Source of the DNA: CAWANF01 sp963783355
Lineage (GTDB): Bacteria; Bacteroidota; Rhodothermia; Balneolales; DATFMH01
DNA: 64,000 bases
Assembly: GCA_963783355.1 (NCBI GenBank)
Contig: CAWANF010000011.1
Coordinates: 62,001 to 126,000 of the forward strand
Reading direction: 5' to 3'
Shown here: one piece after another, positions 9,128 through 17,654 of the stretch
How the letters are laid out: each line of letters opens with the position of its first letter
How positions within the stretch are numbered: the stretch's first letter is position 1
Made by a program: the position numbers and the translations under genes
The notes under the pieces: model-generated
The model's input: the letters and a program-made list of their open reading frames with translations, nothing else
Told to the model about the DNA's origin: nothing
Database searches by the model: none

Positions 9128-12124
9128 ATGAATGTTATTCAGAATCATTTAGGATGGTTAAAAAAAGCTGTCACTTTTTTATTTTTGATATTTTTTAGTA
9201 ATCCATTGGTATCGCTTGCCATTGGTGGAAATTCATATATAACCACACAAAACGGAAAAGGGCGTTTCCCTTTATCCGTTTCAGGACATTCTGCACCTTT
9301 ATATATCAGCTCCAATGACTATTGGGGTGCTATCCGTGCTTTAAAAGATCTTCAAACAGATATTCAACGGGTAACAAATGCCAAACCTGAATTTTTTGAA
9401 AAAAATACTCCAAATACAGAATATGTTGTTTTAGTAGGAACAATCGGCAAAAGCCCATTAATAAATAAACTTATTAAGGAAAAGAAAATAAATGTTAACG
9501 GGATCGCCGGCAAATGGGAAGCCTTTTCAATTCAGGTTGTTCGAAAACCTCTTCCGGGTGTAAAGAGTGCTCTCGTAATTGCCGGAAGTGATATGCTTGG
9601 CACTATCTATGGAATTTATGACGTTTCCGGGAAAATTGGTGTTTCTCCATGGTACTGGTGGGATAATGTAACACCTGAACATCAAAATAGCTTATATGTA
9701 AAAGCCGGCACCTATAAAACGGGCCCTCCTTCCGTGAAATACCGTGGAATTTTCCTGAACGATGAAGCACCTGATCTCTCAAACTGGATTCACAACAAAT
9801 ACGGTAACGTAAAACCGAGTATTAATCCCCCGATTCCAAGCGGTGTTGCAAACTATGGACACAAGTTTTACGAGAGGGTTTTCGAATTGCTGCTTCGGCT
9901 GAAGGCGAATTACCTGTGGCCAGCAATGTGGAATAATGCATTCAACGAAGATGACCCGCTGAACCCGGTTTTGGCTAATAAATACGGAATTTACATGGGA
10001 ACTTCTCACCAGGAACCGATGATGAGAGCTCAGAAAGAGTGGGACAGGCGTTATAGAAGAACCCTGGGATCGTGGAATTATGCAAAATTTCCCGATACTC
10101 TTAGCAGTTTCTGGAAAAAAGGCATAGAACGAAACAAAAATTACCGTGAGATTGTAACTATCGGCCTTCGGGGTGAAAACGATACGCCGATGATACCCGG
10201 TGGCACACTCACACAGGATACCACACTTCTGGGGAAAATTGTTATAGATCAGGAAAAAATCCTGGGGAATGTAATGAATCCTGATGTAGCAAAGATACCT
10301 CAGCTGTGGTGCCCTTATAAAGAAGTTCTGAACTATTACAATGCCGGGTTCCGCGTTCCGTCTTATGTTACAATTCTTTGGACCGACGACAACTGGGGCA
10401 ACCTGAGACGCCTCCCTACCGCTTCTGAAAGAAAACGAAGCGGTGGAGCCGGTATCTATTACCACTTCGATTATCATGGTGGACCAAGAAGCTATCAATG
10501 GATTAACGCCAATCCCCTTCCCAAAATTTGGGATCAAATGTCACTTGCCGACAAGTATGGAGCGAACAAAATCTGGATTGTTAATGTAGGCCACTTAAAA
10601 GGATATGCATTCCCGATTTCCTATTTCATGGATCTTGCATGGAATACGAAAAAGTGGACCAATAGTAATATTGCAGAATATGCCCGTTTATGGGCACGCC
10701 AGCAGTTTGGTTCGAAATACGATAAGGAAATCGCTGATATAATGCTTAAATACAGCAAATATAACGGCCGGAGAAAGCCTGAACTCCTCAGTCCCCATAC
10801 ATACAGTGTCGTAAATTATAACGAAGCTGAAAATGTCGTTGCCGATTTCAGGGCGATTACGGAAAAAGCAGAGCATATATACAAGGAACTTCCGTCTGAA
10901 AAAAAAGCTGCCTTTTACCAACTCGTGTTATTCCCGACTAAGGCAAGCTACATATTAAATGATATGTACTACGCTGCAGCCCGCAATGCTCTTTATGCCA
11001 GTCAAAAACGTGCAATGACCAATGAAATGGCAGAAAAGACCCGATCATTATTCCGTGCAGATACCAGTTTGATGGGATATTTCAATCACACTTTCATGCA
11101 TGGCGAATGGAATGGGTTTATGGATCAACCTTTCATAGGTTACCGCAGCTGGCATGAGCCAAGGCAAAATAACCTGAATGCTATCCACTTGGTCGATAAC
11201 CTTGCTGTCCCTAACTCAGCCTTTATGGGTGTTTCAATCCAGGGTTCCGATAAAGCATGGACGTCATCTTCATCGGATGCCGTACTCCCACAGTTCGATT
11301 CCTTCAACCGTCAGACATTTCACATTGATATTTTCAATCGTGGGATACTTCCTTTTAAATTTACAATACATACGGGCAAACCCTATGTAAAAGTATCTTC
11401 TGAAAAAGGCGAAGTAAATGGACAAAAACGTATTTTCGTCAGTGTAGATTGGAACAAGGCTCCCGCAGGCACTCATAACGTGCCGATTGAAATTATGCAG
11501 AATGGAACACGAAATAAGGTAACGGTATATGCTCCAGTCAGTAATCCTTCCTATCCCAAACGAAACAACGTACAGGGTTTTGTAGAAGGTGAAGGTTTTG
11601 TTTCCATGGCCGCAGCCCATTATACGAGAAAGACCAGTGCAGGAAATTACAAATGGATTAGGATTCAGGATTACGGAAGAACACAGTCGGGCATGAGGAG
11701 TGTATCACCTTTGAATGCACCGAGTGCCGAACCCGGTAAGGATTCCCCATATCTCGAATACAAAATGTACCTTTTTCATTCCGGTAAAGTTAACGTAGAC
11801 GGGATATTTGGTCCAACAATGAATTTTAATCCTGAACATGGCGTGCGCTATGCGATATCATTCGACAACCAGAAACCCCGGATAGTGACATTGGTTCCCC
11901 AAAAATACAACGCAGGAAACGGGAACTTTCAATGGGCACGATCGGTAACAGACAATGCCCATTACAGTAAGACGTCCTGGACATTAGATAAATCCGGTTA
12001 CCATACACTTAAAATTTGGATGGTCGATCCGGACGTTGTGCTTGAAAAAATTGTAGTCGACTGTGGAGGTGTCAGAAAGAGCTATCTGGGACCGCCTGAG
12101 AGTTTTCACCTGAATACACATTAA
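9128..12124 (+). CDS. GH115 xylan alpha-1,2-glucuronidase
   Basis: Removes (4-O-methyl)glucuronic acid side chains from xylan. The protein is about 998 residues, normal for GH115: signal peptide (LKKAVTFLFLIFFSNPLVSL), an N-terminal alpha/beta domain (LVGTIGKSPLINKL; IAGSDMLGTIYGIYDVS), the catalytic barrel (PSVKYRGIFLNDEAPDLSNW; LKANYLWPAMWNNAFNEDDP; YMGTSHQEPMMRAQKEW; ILWTDDNWGNLRRLP), and a C-terminal beta-sandwich after about residue 690. I start at 9128, which puts the charged residues and hydrophobic core of the signal peptide in normal positions; an in-frame ATG at 9065 would add 21 residues before it. It is followed 20 bases later by the CE15 esterase, forming a two-gene glucuronoxylan debranching operon. 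Confidence 0.95.
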   Translation: MNVIQNHLGWLKKAVTFLFLIFFSNPLVSLAIGGNSYITTQNGKGRFPLSVSGHSAPLYISSNDYWGAIRALKDLQTDIQRVTNAKPEFFEKNTPNTEYVVLVGTIGKSPLINKLIKEKKINVNGIAGKWEAFSIQVVRKPLPGVKSALVIAGSDMLGTIYGIYDVSGKIGVSPWYWWDNVTPEHQNSLYVKAGTYKTGPPSVKYRGIFLNDEAPDLSNWIHNKYGNVKPSINPPIPSGVANYGHKFYERVFELLLRLKANYLWPAMWNNAFNEDDPLNPVLANKYGIYMGTSHQEPMMRAQKEWDRRYRRTLGSWNYAKFPDTLSSFWKKGIERNKNYREIVTIGLRGENDTPMIPGGTLTQDTTLLGKIVIDQEKILGNVMNPDVAKIPQLWCPYKEVLNYYNAGFRVPSYVTILWTDDNWGNLRRLPTASERKRSGGAGIYYHFDYHGGPRSYQWINANPLPKIWDQMSLADKYGANKIWIVNVGHLKGYAFPISYFMDLAWNTKKWTNSNIAEYARLWARQQFGSKYDKEIADIMLKYSKYNGRRKPELLSPHTYSVVNYNEAENVVADFRAITEKAEHIYKELPSEKKAAFYQLVLFPTKASYILNDMYYAAARNALYASQKRAMTNEMAEKTRSLFRADTSLMGYFNHTFMHGEWNGFMDQPFIGYRSWHEPRQNNLNAIHLVDNLAVPNSAFMGVSIQGSDKAWTSSSSDAVLPQFDSFNRQTFHIDIFNRGILPFKFTIHTGKPYVKVSSEKGEVNGQKRIFVSVDWNKAPAGTHNVPIEIMQNGTRNKVTVYAPVSNPSYPKRNNVQGFVEGEGFVSMAAAHYTRKTSAGNYKWIRIQDYGRTQSGMRSVSPLNAPSAEPGKDSPYLEYKMYLFHSGKVNVDGIFGPTMNFNPEHGVRYAISFDNQKPRIVTLVPQKYNAGNGNFQWARSVTDNAHYSKTSWTLDKSGYHTLKIWMVDPDVVLEKIVVDCGGVRKSYLGPPESFHLNTH

Positions 12125-12144
12125 TACTGATTACCCGGCAAATT

Positions 12145-13671
12145 ATGAAAAAACAAACGTTTTCATCCGTCTTTACGACGAGTTCAATATTGCTGACACC
12201 TTTATTTATTTTCTTATCAGTAAATGCTTTCGCTCAGCAGAAGACATCGAAGAAAATGACTCCACGCCAGCAAGCAATGGAAAAAATGAGGGAAATACAG
12301 TCCGAGACGCAAAAGGATTGGCATCATATGCTGGATATTCTAAATATCACACTTCCCAAACTCCCTCCGACAGACAAAGATCCTAATCGTCCGGCTGACA
12401 CTTTTCAAAAAAAAGGCTCAAATAACTGGTATGATTCGCAGGGTCATGTGTATATACGTTCCGCCTGGGGAAAATGGGTAAATTATGACGAATCGAAGGC
12501 CAATCCCTATTCACATTTACCTAATCCACTTGAACTGGAAAATGGTCAGAAAATTACCAGCGTAAAAACATGGTGGAATAAGAAACGACCGGAAATTGAA
12601 AAGGATTTCAGTAAAGAGATCTACGGTGAAGTTCCAAAGGATGTACCCGGTGTCAAATGGCAGGTCGTAAGTACGAAAGACACAACGATTGATAAAATCC
12701 AGGCCGTTGTCAAACATGTTATTGGCCATGTCGACAATTCCTCCTATCCATCAATTTCTGTAAATATAAACGTAGATGTTATTACCCCGGCTGACGCAGA
12801 TATGGGCGTCCCTGTGATTGTCCACCTGGGTTATGTTTTTCCGAAGGGTTTTAAGTTTCCACCTGCTTCCGGGAAGTTTCTAAATCCTAAACATCCCAAT
12901 GCACCAAGCTGGAAAGTACAACTTTTAAGAAAAGGCTGGGGATTTGCCATCTATTATCCTCAAAGTGTACAAGCTGACAATGGTGCCGGACTGACCAGGG
13001 GCATCATAGGGTTAACAAATAAAGGCCAGTATCGCACCCCAAATCAATGGGGTGCCATAAGAGCATGGGCCTGGGGCGCCGACCGGGTCATGGATTACCT
13101 TCAGACAGATAAAAATGTAAATGCTAAGGAAGTCGGTATAGAAGGCTTATCCCGTTTTGGAAAAGCAGCTCTCGTTATTATGGCTTTTGATCAGCGATAT
13201 GCAATAGGTCTCATAGGATCTTCCGGTAAAGGAGGAGCCGCTCTTTTCAGAAGAAACTATGGAGAATCATTGGGAGTATTGTGCTCATCCGGCGAATATC
13301 ACTGGTTTGCCGGTAATTTTATAAAATATGCGAGTAAATTAAATGCCAATGACTTACGGGTTGATTCAAATGAATTGTTTGCAATGTGTGCACCCCGGCC
13401 TGTTTTTGTCAGTTGTGGGAATCCAAAAGTCGAGGGTCCATGGGTTGATGACAGGGGTCAGTTTATGGCTGAGGCGGCGGCAAGTCCGGTATATGAATTT
13501 CTCGGTAAAAAAGGATTGGGAACCAATAAAATGCCGCCTATGGGAACGGCATTACTAAGTGGCGACCTGGCATTTCGTCAACATTTCGGTCCACATACCG
13601 ATGTTCCTAACTGGCCTTATTTTATAAAATTTGCAATGCGCTATTTCAAACCGGTTCCGCTTAATAAATAG
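12145..13671 (+). CDS. CE15 glucuronoyl (4-O-methyl) methylesterase
   Basis: Cleaves ester bonds between glucuronate on xylan and lignin alcohols or methyl groups. The 508-residue protein has a signal peptide ending near NAFAQQ, a charged linker, and an alpha/beta-hydrolase domain. The nucleophile Ser336 sits in EGLSRFGKAAL, the family GCSRxG-type motif with Leu in place of Cys. The catalytic His is probably in FGPHTDVPNWPYF near the end; HPNAPSWKVQLLRKGWGFAIYYP is typical of bacterial CE15. It is co-transcribed with GH115, so one unit first frees and then removes the glucuronate branch. A strong hairpin follows the stop. Confidence 0.93.
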   Translation: MKKQTFSSVFTTSSILLTPLFIFLSVNAFAQQKTSKKMTPRQQAMEKMREIQSETQKDWHHMLDILNITLPKLPPTDKDPNRPADTFQKKGSNNWYDSQGHVYIRSAWGKWVNYDESKANPYSHLPNPLELENGQKITSVKTWWNKKRPEIEKDFSKEIYGEVPKDVPGVKWQVVSTKDTTIDKIQAVVKHVIGHVDNSSYPSISVNINVDVITPADADMGVPVIVHLGYVFPKGFKFPPASGKFLNPKHPNAPSWKVQLLRKGWGFAIYYPQSVQADNGAGLTRGIIGLTNKGQYRTPNQWGAIRAWAWGADRVMDYLQTDKNVNAKEVGIEGLSRFGKAALVIMAFDQRYAIGLIGSSGKGGAALFRRNYGESLGVLCSSGEYHWFAGNFIKYASKLNANDLRVDSNELFAMCAPRPVFVSCGNPKVEGPWVDDRGQFMAEAAASPVYEFLGKKGLGTNKMPPMGTALLSGDLAFRQHFGPHTDVPNWPYFIKFAMRYFKPVPLNK

Positions 13672-13732
13672 TAGACCGGATTTTCAACCGATCATTTCAT
13701 CTTTCCTGGGAAAAAAATCAGATGGAAATGCA

Positions 13733-13769
13733 AAAGTCGTCGGACACATTTAATAAGTCCGACGACTTT
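13733..13769 (+). terminator. terminator hairpin after the GH115-CE15 operon
   Basis: Arms aaagtcgtcggac (13733-13745) and gtccgacgacttt (13757-13769) pair perfectly over 13 bases with an 11-base loop, 62 bases after the CE15 stop. The T tract is only three long, so efficiency is uncertain. Confidence 0.75.
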
Positions 13770-13782
13770 GATAAATGCTTAC

Positions 13783-14186
13783 AGCTTCGTCATCGTTATC
13801 AGGAATACATCATTCTGGCACATTTTCAATTCTTTGAGAAAAGGCTTCCCGGATTTTACTTTTACCATTTCGTTATAAAACGGTAAACCGTCATTTTTCT
13901 CCTTTATAAATGTAACTTACTGCTTTGTAAGCTGATGCGGTTTGCCAATTGATTTTGTCGGTATATCACGACTGTAATATTACTGTTATGTGCCAGAACA
14001 AAAATAACTCAGGTTGGGCTCGTTCCATACTTCAAAATACCATGTCTTAACTTCATCGGCACCATAATGTTTCGTAAAATAAGACCCGAGTAGATTCCCC
14101 GGGAAGTATCCCTTCGGCTCCTTGGGAGAGGTGGGTTTTGTAAAGCCTACTATAATCCCATTCTTATGGTTGCACCACTGATAAAA
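13783..14186 (-). pseudogene. decayed partial copy of the GH39 gene
   Basis: On the minus strand this stretch is a patchwork of the intact GH39 gene at 15818-17404. Bases 13783-13945 match the 3' end around 15829-15985, a short piece then matches about 16088-16130, and 13988-14090 matches about 16800-16900, so at least two internal blocks have been lost. Read in the minus strand, about 14186 to 13984 still encodes KTWYFEVWNEPNLSYF, the acid/base motif of GH39, before a stop. The best reading is a duplicated GH39 gene, separated from the survivor by the GH5 gene, that has been deleted internally. The rest of 13672-14227 contains only the terminator above; no intact gene lies here. Confidence 0.85.
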
Positions 14187-14227
14187 CCTTAAACCTTTAT
14201 ACTAACCTATTCTCAAAATCCAACATC

Positions 14228-15709
14228 CTACTTAATCAGCATCATCTTACGGGTTTTAACAAAGTCTCCCGCCTGCATTCTGTAAATGTAAATTCCACTG
14301 CTCACGCCGGCTCCCTGGCTATCGAGGCCATTCCACTGAATCACATGCACCCCGGTCGATTGTCTGGCGTTCACAAGGTTCACCACATGTTGTCCCAATA
14401 TGTTGTAAACATCAATGCGGACATGACTTTGTGAGATAAGCCGATATCGTATCCAGGTTGTGGGGTTAAACGGGTTCGGGTAATTCTGTTCAAGCTGGAT
14501 ATTATTCGGAATATTCGGATTTCTTTCATCCGAAATGGAGGTTACTATACCGGCACCCTTCTTAATCGCATCAAGCTCCCCCTGATCCAGAGTTTCTCCT
14601 GTGGCGCGATTAAATATGCCCATATTGATATCCCAGACGAAAGGCACCATTCCATGATCAATGGCCGATTTTGTAACATAATAATCATAATAATTCACCG
14701 AGGCATGGTTCAGCACCTGGTCCGACGGTGGACTTAGATTTCGTTTAAAAGCACCAAACTCTCCAATTATTACCGGGATTCCTTTATCGACAAACTTAGT
14801 TTTCATCTTCTCAAATTCACTATCCATGTAGCTTTCTTCACCCCAGGTTGCATTGCGGCTGGCGTCGGTTGTCGAGTGATAGCCGTTTCCCCAATAATAA
14901 AACATGTTGCCCCAGCTTGCATCCTTATTCATGATGGTAAACTGATACGGAGAATAGTAATGAACTTCTACTACCAAACGGTTTGCAATTTGGTCCCTGG
15001 GCATAGTATTCATCAGTTTATTGGTTTTATCGATGTTTGTGGATGGCCCCTGGATAATAAGGGTACGGGAACTGTTATTTCCACTTGTTGCGCGAACGGC
15101 ATTTATAAAGGTTTGGTGGTATGATAACAAAATGGCCATTCCTGCGGCATCATTGACATTAGGTTCATTTGAACCGGCAAAAAGCAAATGGTCATTATAA
15201 TCTTTGAATTCATTTGCTATTTGGGTCCAGTAGGCATGCTGTCTTTTGTTAACCTGTGCCGAATCCGCTTTATCAACCCTGTTTTCCAGCCAACCTTCAT
15301 CCCAATGGTCGTTAAGGATTACATATAAGCTGTCATTCATGCAGTAGTCCACTACCTGCTTCACACGGGAAAGCCATGCCGGATCAATTTGACTTGTAAC
15401 CGTATCGGAATGGGCGAACCACGCGCATGGAAGTCTGACTGAATTGAACCCTGCCGCCTTTACGGAATCAATTAATTTTTGCGTGGTATATGCACCTCCC
15501 CATGAGGTTTCTCCACCGGGGGCTTCGAGTGTATTCCCCATATTCCAGCCGACTTTCATTTTGCTAATTACCTGTTGCGCCGGGGGTAATGGTGTTTGGG
15601 CTAATAACAATAACGGTGTGTTAAGAACTAATCCAACGAGAAATGCGAGTGAGATTCCACCGGTATGAAATAATTTAATTGATTTCAGGAAACATATTTT
15701 TGTCCTCAT
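14228..15709 (-). CDS. GH5 endo-beta-glucanase with C-terminal T9SS/FlgD-like sorting domain
   Basis: A secreted endo-acting GH5 enzyme, cellulase or xyloglucanase type. The 493-residue protein has a signal peptide ending near LLLLAQTP, a GH5 barrel with GWNMGNTLEAP at the start (residues ~54-64), acid/base Glu182 in FAGSNEPN and nucleophile Glu317 in VIIGEFGAF. Residues about 410-493 form a C-terminal module starting LEQNYPNPFNPTTWIRY and ending FVKTRKMMLIK, the Ig-like tail used for type IX secretion or surface attachment in FCB bacteria. It is the only enzyme of the locus with such a tail, so it is probably exported to the cell surface. It is last in the minus-strand order GH31, GH39, GH5. 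Confidence 0.93.
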   Translation of the reverse strand: MRTKICFLKSIKLFHTGGISLAFLVGLVLNTPLLLLAQTPLPPAQQVISKMKVGWNMGNTLEAPGGETSWGGAYTTQKLIDSVKAAGFNSVRLPCAWFAHSDTVTSQIDPAWLSRVKQVVDYCMNDSLYVILNDHWDEGWLENRVDKADSAQVNKRQHAYWTQIANEFKDYNDHLLFAGSNEPNVNDAAGMAILLSYHQTFINAVRATSGNNSSRTLIIQGPSTNIDKTNKLMNTMPRDQIANRLVVEVHYYSPYQFTIMNKDASWGNMFYYWGNGYHSTTDASRNATWGEESYMDSEFEKMKTKFVDKGIPVIIGEFGAFKRNLSPPSDQVLNHASVNYYDYYVTKSAIDHGMVPFVWDINMGIFNRATGETLDQGELDAIKKGAGIVTSISDERNPNIPNNIQLEQNYPNPFNPTTWIRYRLISQSHVRIDVYNILGQHVVNLVNARQSTGVHVIQWNGLDSQGAGVSSGIYIYRMQAGDFVKTRKMMLIK

Positions 15710-15781
15710 CTCAAAATCTCACTGAATACATTTTATTTCATGCTTGTTTCATGAGTTATCATATCTGTTGAAGTCAGAGAC

Positions 15782-15806
15782 CGTTCCCAACGAGACGTTG
15801 GGAACG
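15782..15806. repeat. REP-like palindrome, 11-bp arms
   Basis: cgttcccaacg (15782-15792) and cgttgggaacg (15796-15806) are perfect reverse complements around aga. It lies in the 108-base gap between the GH39 stop and the GH5 start. It resembles repetitive extragenic palindromes of other bacteria, or could be an attenuating hairpin between the two genes. I saw no second copy in this window. Confidence 0.6.
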
Positions 15807-15817
15807 AGGAGTATAGG

Positions 15818-17404
15818 CTAAAGCTTCGTTATCGTTATCAGGAATACATCATTCTGGCGCATTTTCAATTCTTTTAGAAAAGGCTTTCCTGGTGTTACTT
15901 TTACCATTTCATTATAAACCGGTGAACCGTCATTTTTCTCCTTTATAAATGTAACTTGCTGCTTTGTAAGCTGATGCGGTTTGCCAAGTTCAAGATACGT
16001 ATCGTAAGGATCGTTAATCTTGTAGCCGGTTTTATATATTTTCAAATCATAGTTCCCTTCAGGAATTCCTGAAATCGATAATCTTACTTTGCCAATTGAT
16101 TTTGCCGGTATATCGCGACTGTAGTATTGCTGATCATTGACGGAATCGGGTAGTGTGTTGGTAAAATTCCAAAACAAGACCTGTACATTACCACTGGAAT
16201 CTTTACATGCCCAAGACGAGCTGTCGGCATCGGCTAATTCAGTCTTTCCCATTTTGTTCAAAAAGTAATAGGCATAAAATGCCGGCTTTTTTATGCTTTG
16301 ATAATTCAACAATCCAAAACCGCCGTGAAAAGGCCTGAATCTGGGACCCGCTTCTTCGAAAATATCTGTAAATGTCCAATAAGACATTGAATTTGCAGCA
16401 TCCCCGACTTGCTTAATCTTTTCAAGAATATAAGGCGACTCTACATAGCTATCGTGTATGGGATCAGATGGCGTATATGAAGAGCTCCATTCGGTATAGT
16501 GAAGTTCTAAACCAGGCATTGATGAGTTTTTAATTTGCTTGCGTGAATTTAAAATATCTCCGCTTACACTCCATTTGTTTTTGTCCAGCACGGTACCTCT
16601 TTTTCCGTACTCGTCTAAAAATCCCTGCTTAACGCCGTAAGAGTGTGTACTGATAAAATCGAGCGGAAGATTATTCGTACTGCAGAAATTAATCATTTCC
16701 GGAACCCATGCTGCCCCTGCCGTGGCGGGTCCGCCGACCCGATATTCTTTATTTACACTTTTAATGGCCTTTACGGTATAACGGTACAATTTAAAATATT
16801 GCTGTTGTGTGCCAGACCAAAAATAACTCAGGTTAGGCTCGTTCCATACTTCAAAATACCATGTCTTAACTTCAGCGGCACCATAACGTTTCGTAAAATG
16901 CAGCACCAGGTGATGTATTAAGTCTGCCCACTTATTATAATCTTTGGGAGGAGTAACATTTCCTTTCCACCAAAAAATAGTTTTTTTGCCGCTGGCAAGA
17001 GCCGAAGGCATAAATCCCAATTCAACAAACGGTTTCATCCCGATACTCAGCAGATAATCATATAATACATCTATATACTGGTAATTATATTCAGGATTAC
17101 CTTTGCTGTCTTCTTTATAAACGCCCATATCATCACTTAACAATCCGTGCATTCGGATATATCTAAAACCACATTCTTTTCTGACAAGCGCTAATTGTTT
17201 TTCCCAGTCAGCACGCAACCCTTCATTCGCTCTACCTGCGCCGACTGTTTCATTAAACATCGTGTTAAATGGACCTTTAACCCGATTGTAATTAACACGG
17301 ATTACCCGTTCAGATGTTACAGACTGTGCAAATGTGTTGGAATAACACAAACTGACGAGAATAATTAAAATTGTCACATTTGTTTTAAAAAGTTTTCTCA
17401 GCAT
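15818..17404 (-). CDS. GH39 beta-xylosidase
   Basis: Releases xylose from the non-reducing end of xylo-oligosaccharides. About 528 residues: signal peptide (TNVTILIILVSLCYSNTFAQ), GH39 barrel with acid/base Glu in YFEVWNEPNLSYFW and nucleophile Glu in LELHYTEWSSSYTP, preceded by the GGPATAGAAWVPE segment, then a C-terminal beta-sandwich. I start at 17404, not the upstream ATG at 17431, because a strong ribosome-binding site (AAGGAGG) lies nine bases before it. It sits 250 bases after the GH31 gene on the same strand and 108 bases before GH5. Parts of its 3' half recur as a decayed copy at 13783-14186. Confidence 0.92.
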   Translation of the reverse strand: MLRKLFKTNVTILIILVSLCYSNTFAQSVTSERVIRVNYNRVKGPFNTMFNETVGAGRANEGLRADWEKQLALVRKECGFRYIRMHGLLSDDMGVYKEDSKGNPEYNYQYIDVLYDYLLSIGMKPFVELGFMPSALASGKKTIFWWKGNVTPPKDYNKWADLIHHLVLHFTKRYGAAEVKTWYFEVWNEPNLSYFWSGTQQQYFKLYRYTVKAIKSVNKEYRVGGPATAGAAWVPEMINFCSTNNLPLDFISTHSYGVKQGFLDEYGKRGTVLDKNKWSVSGDILNSRKQIKNSSMPGLELHYTEWSSSYTPSDPIHDSYVESPYILEKIKQVGDAANSMSYWTFTDIFEEAGPRFRPFHGGFGLLNYQSIKKPAFYAYYFLNKMGKTELADADSSSWACKDSSGNVQVLFWNFTNTLPDSVNDQQYYSRDIPAKSIGKVRLSISGIPEGNYDLKIYKTGYKINDPYDTYLELGKPHQLTKQQVTFIKEKNDGSPVYNEMVKVTPGKPFLKELKMRQNDVFLITITKL

Positions 17405-17413
17405 TAGACTTAT

Positions 17414-17420
17414 CCTCCTT
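17414..17420 (-). promoter_or_regulatory. strong ribosome-binding site of the GH39 gene
   Basis: Minus-strand AAGGAGG, nine bases before the ATG at 17404. Such a full Shine-Dalgarno sequence is rare in this window and decides the start codon. Confidence 0.75.
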
Positions 17421-17654
17421 GTTTTATACAAAAATCTCTTAAACTAATTTTCAATGCGTTGTTTCAAATTCTATGTACTCCGGTTGAGAAGATGCCTTCG
17501 TGAAGTTATCGATATAATTTATATGGTAAAAGATACTCTTTGTTTTTCCTTGTATCTGAATACCTTAGGGTTCATCACCTTTTTTCGAATATAAAATGAA
17601 GACAAAATCGCCCCGGGGAAAGAGACTCCCCTTTAGCAGCTGTAATTTTTCAGA

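Noticed and set aside
9779..10537. 252-codon minus-strand open frame inside the GH115 gene
   Set aside because: Shadow of the GH115 coding frame; the plus-strand protein carries all family motifs.
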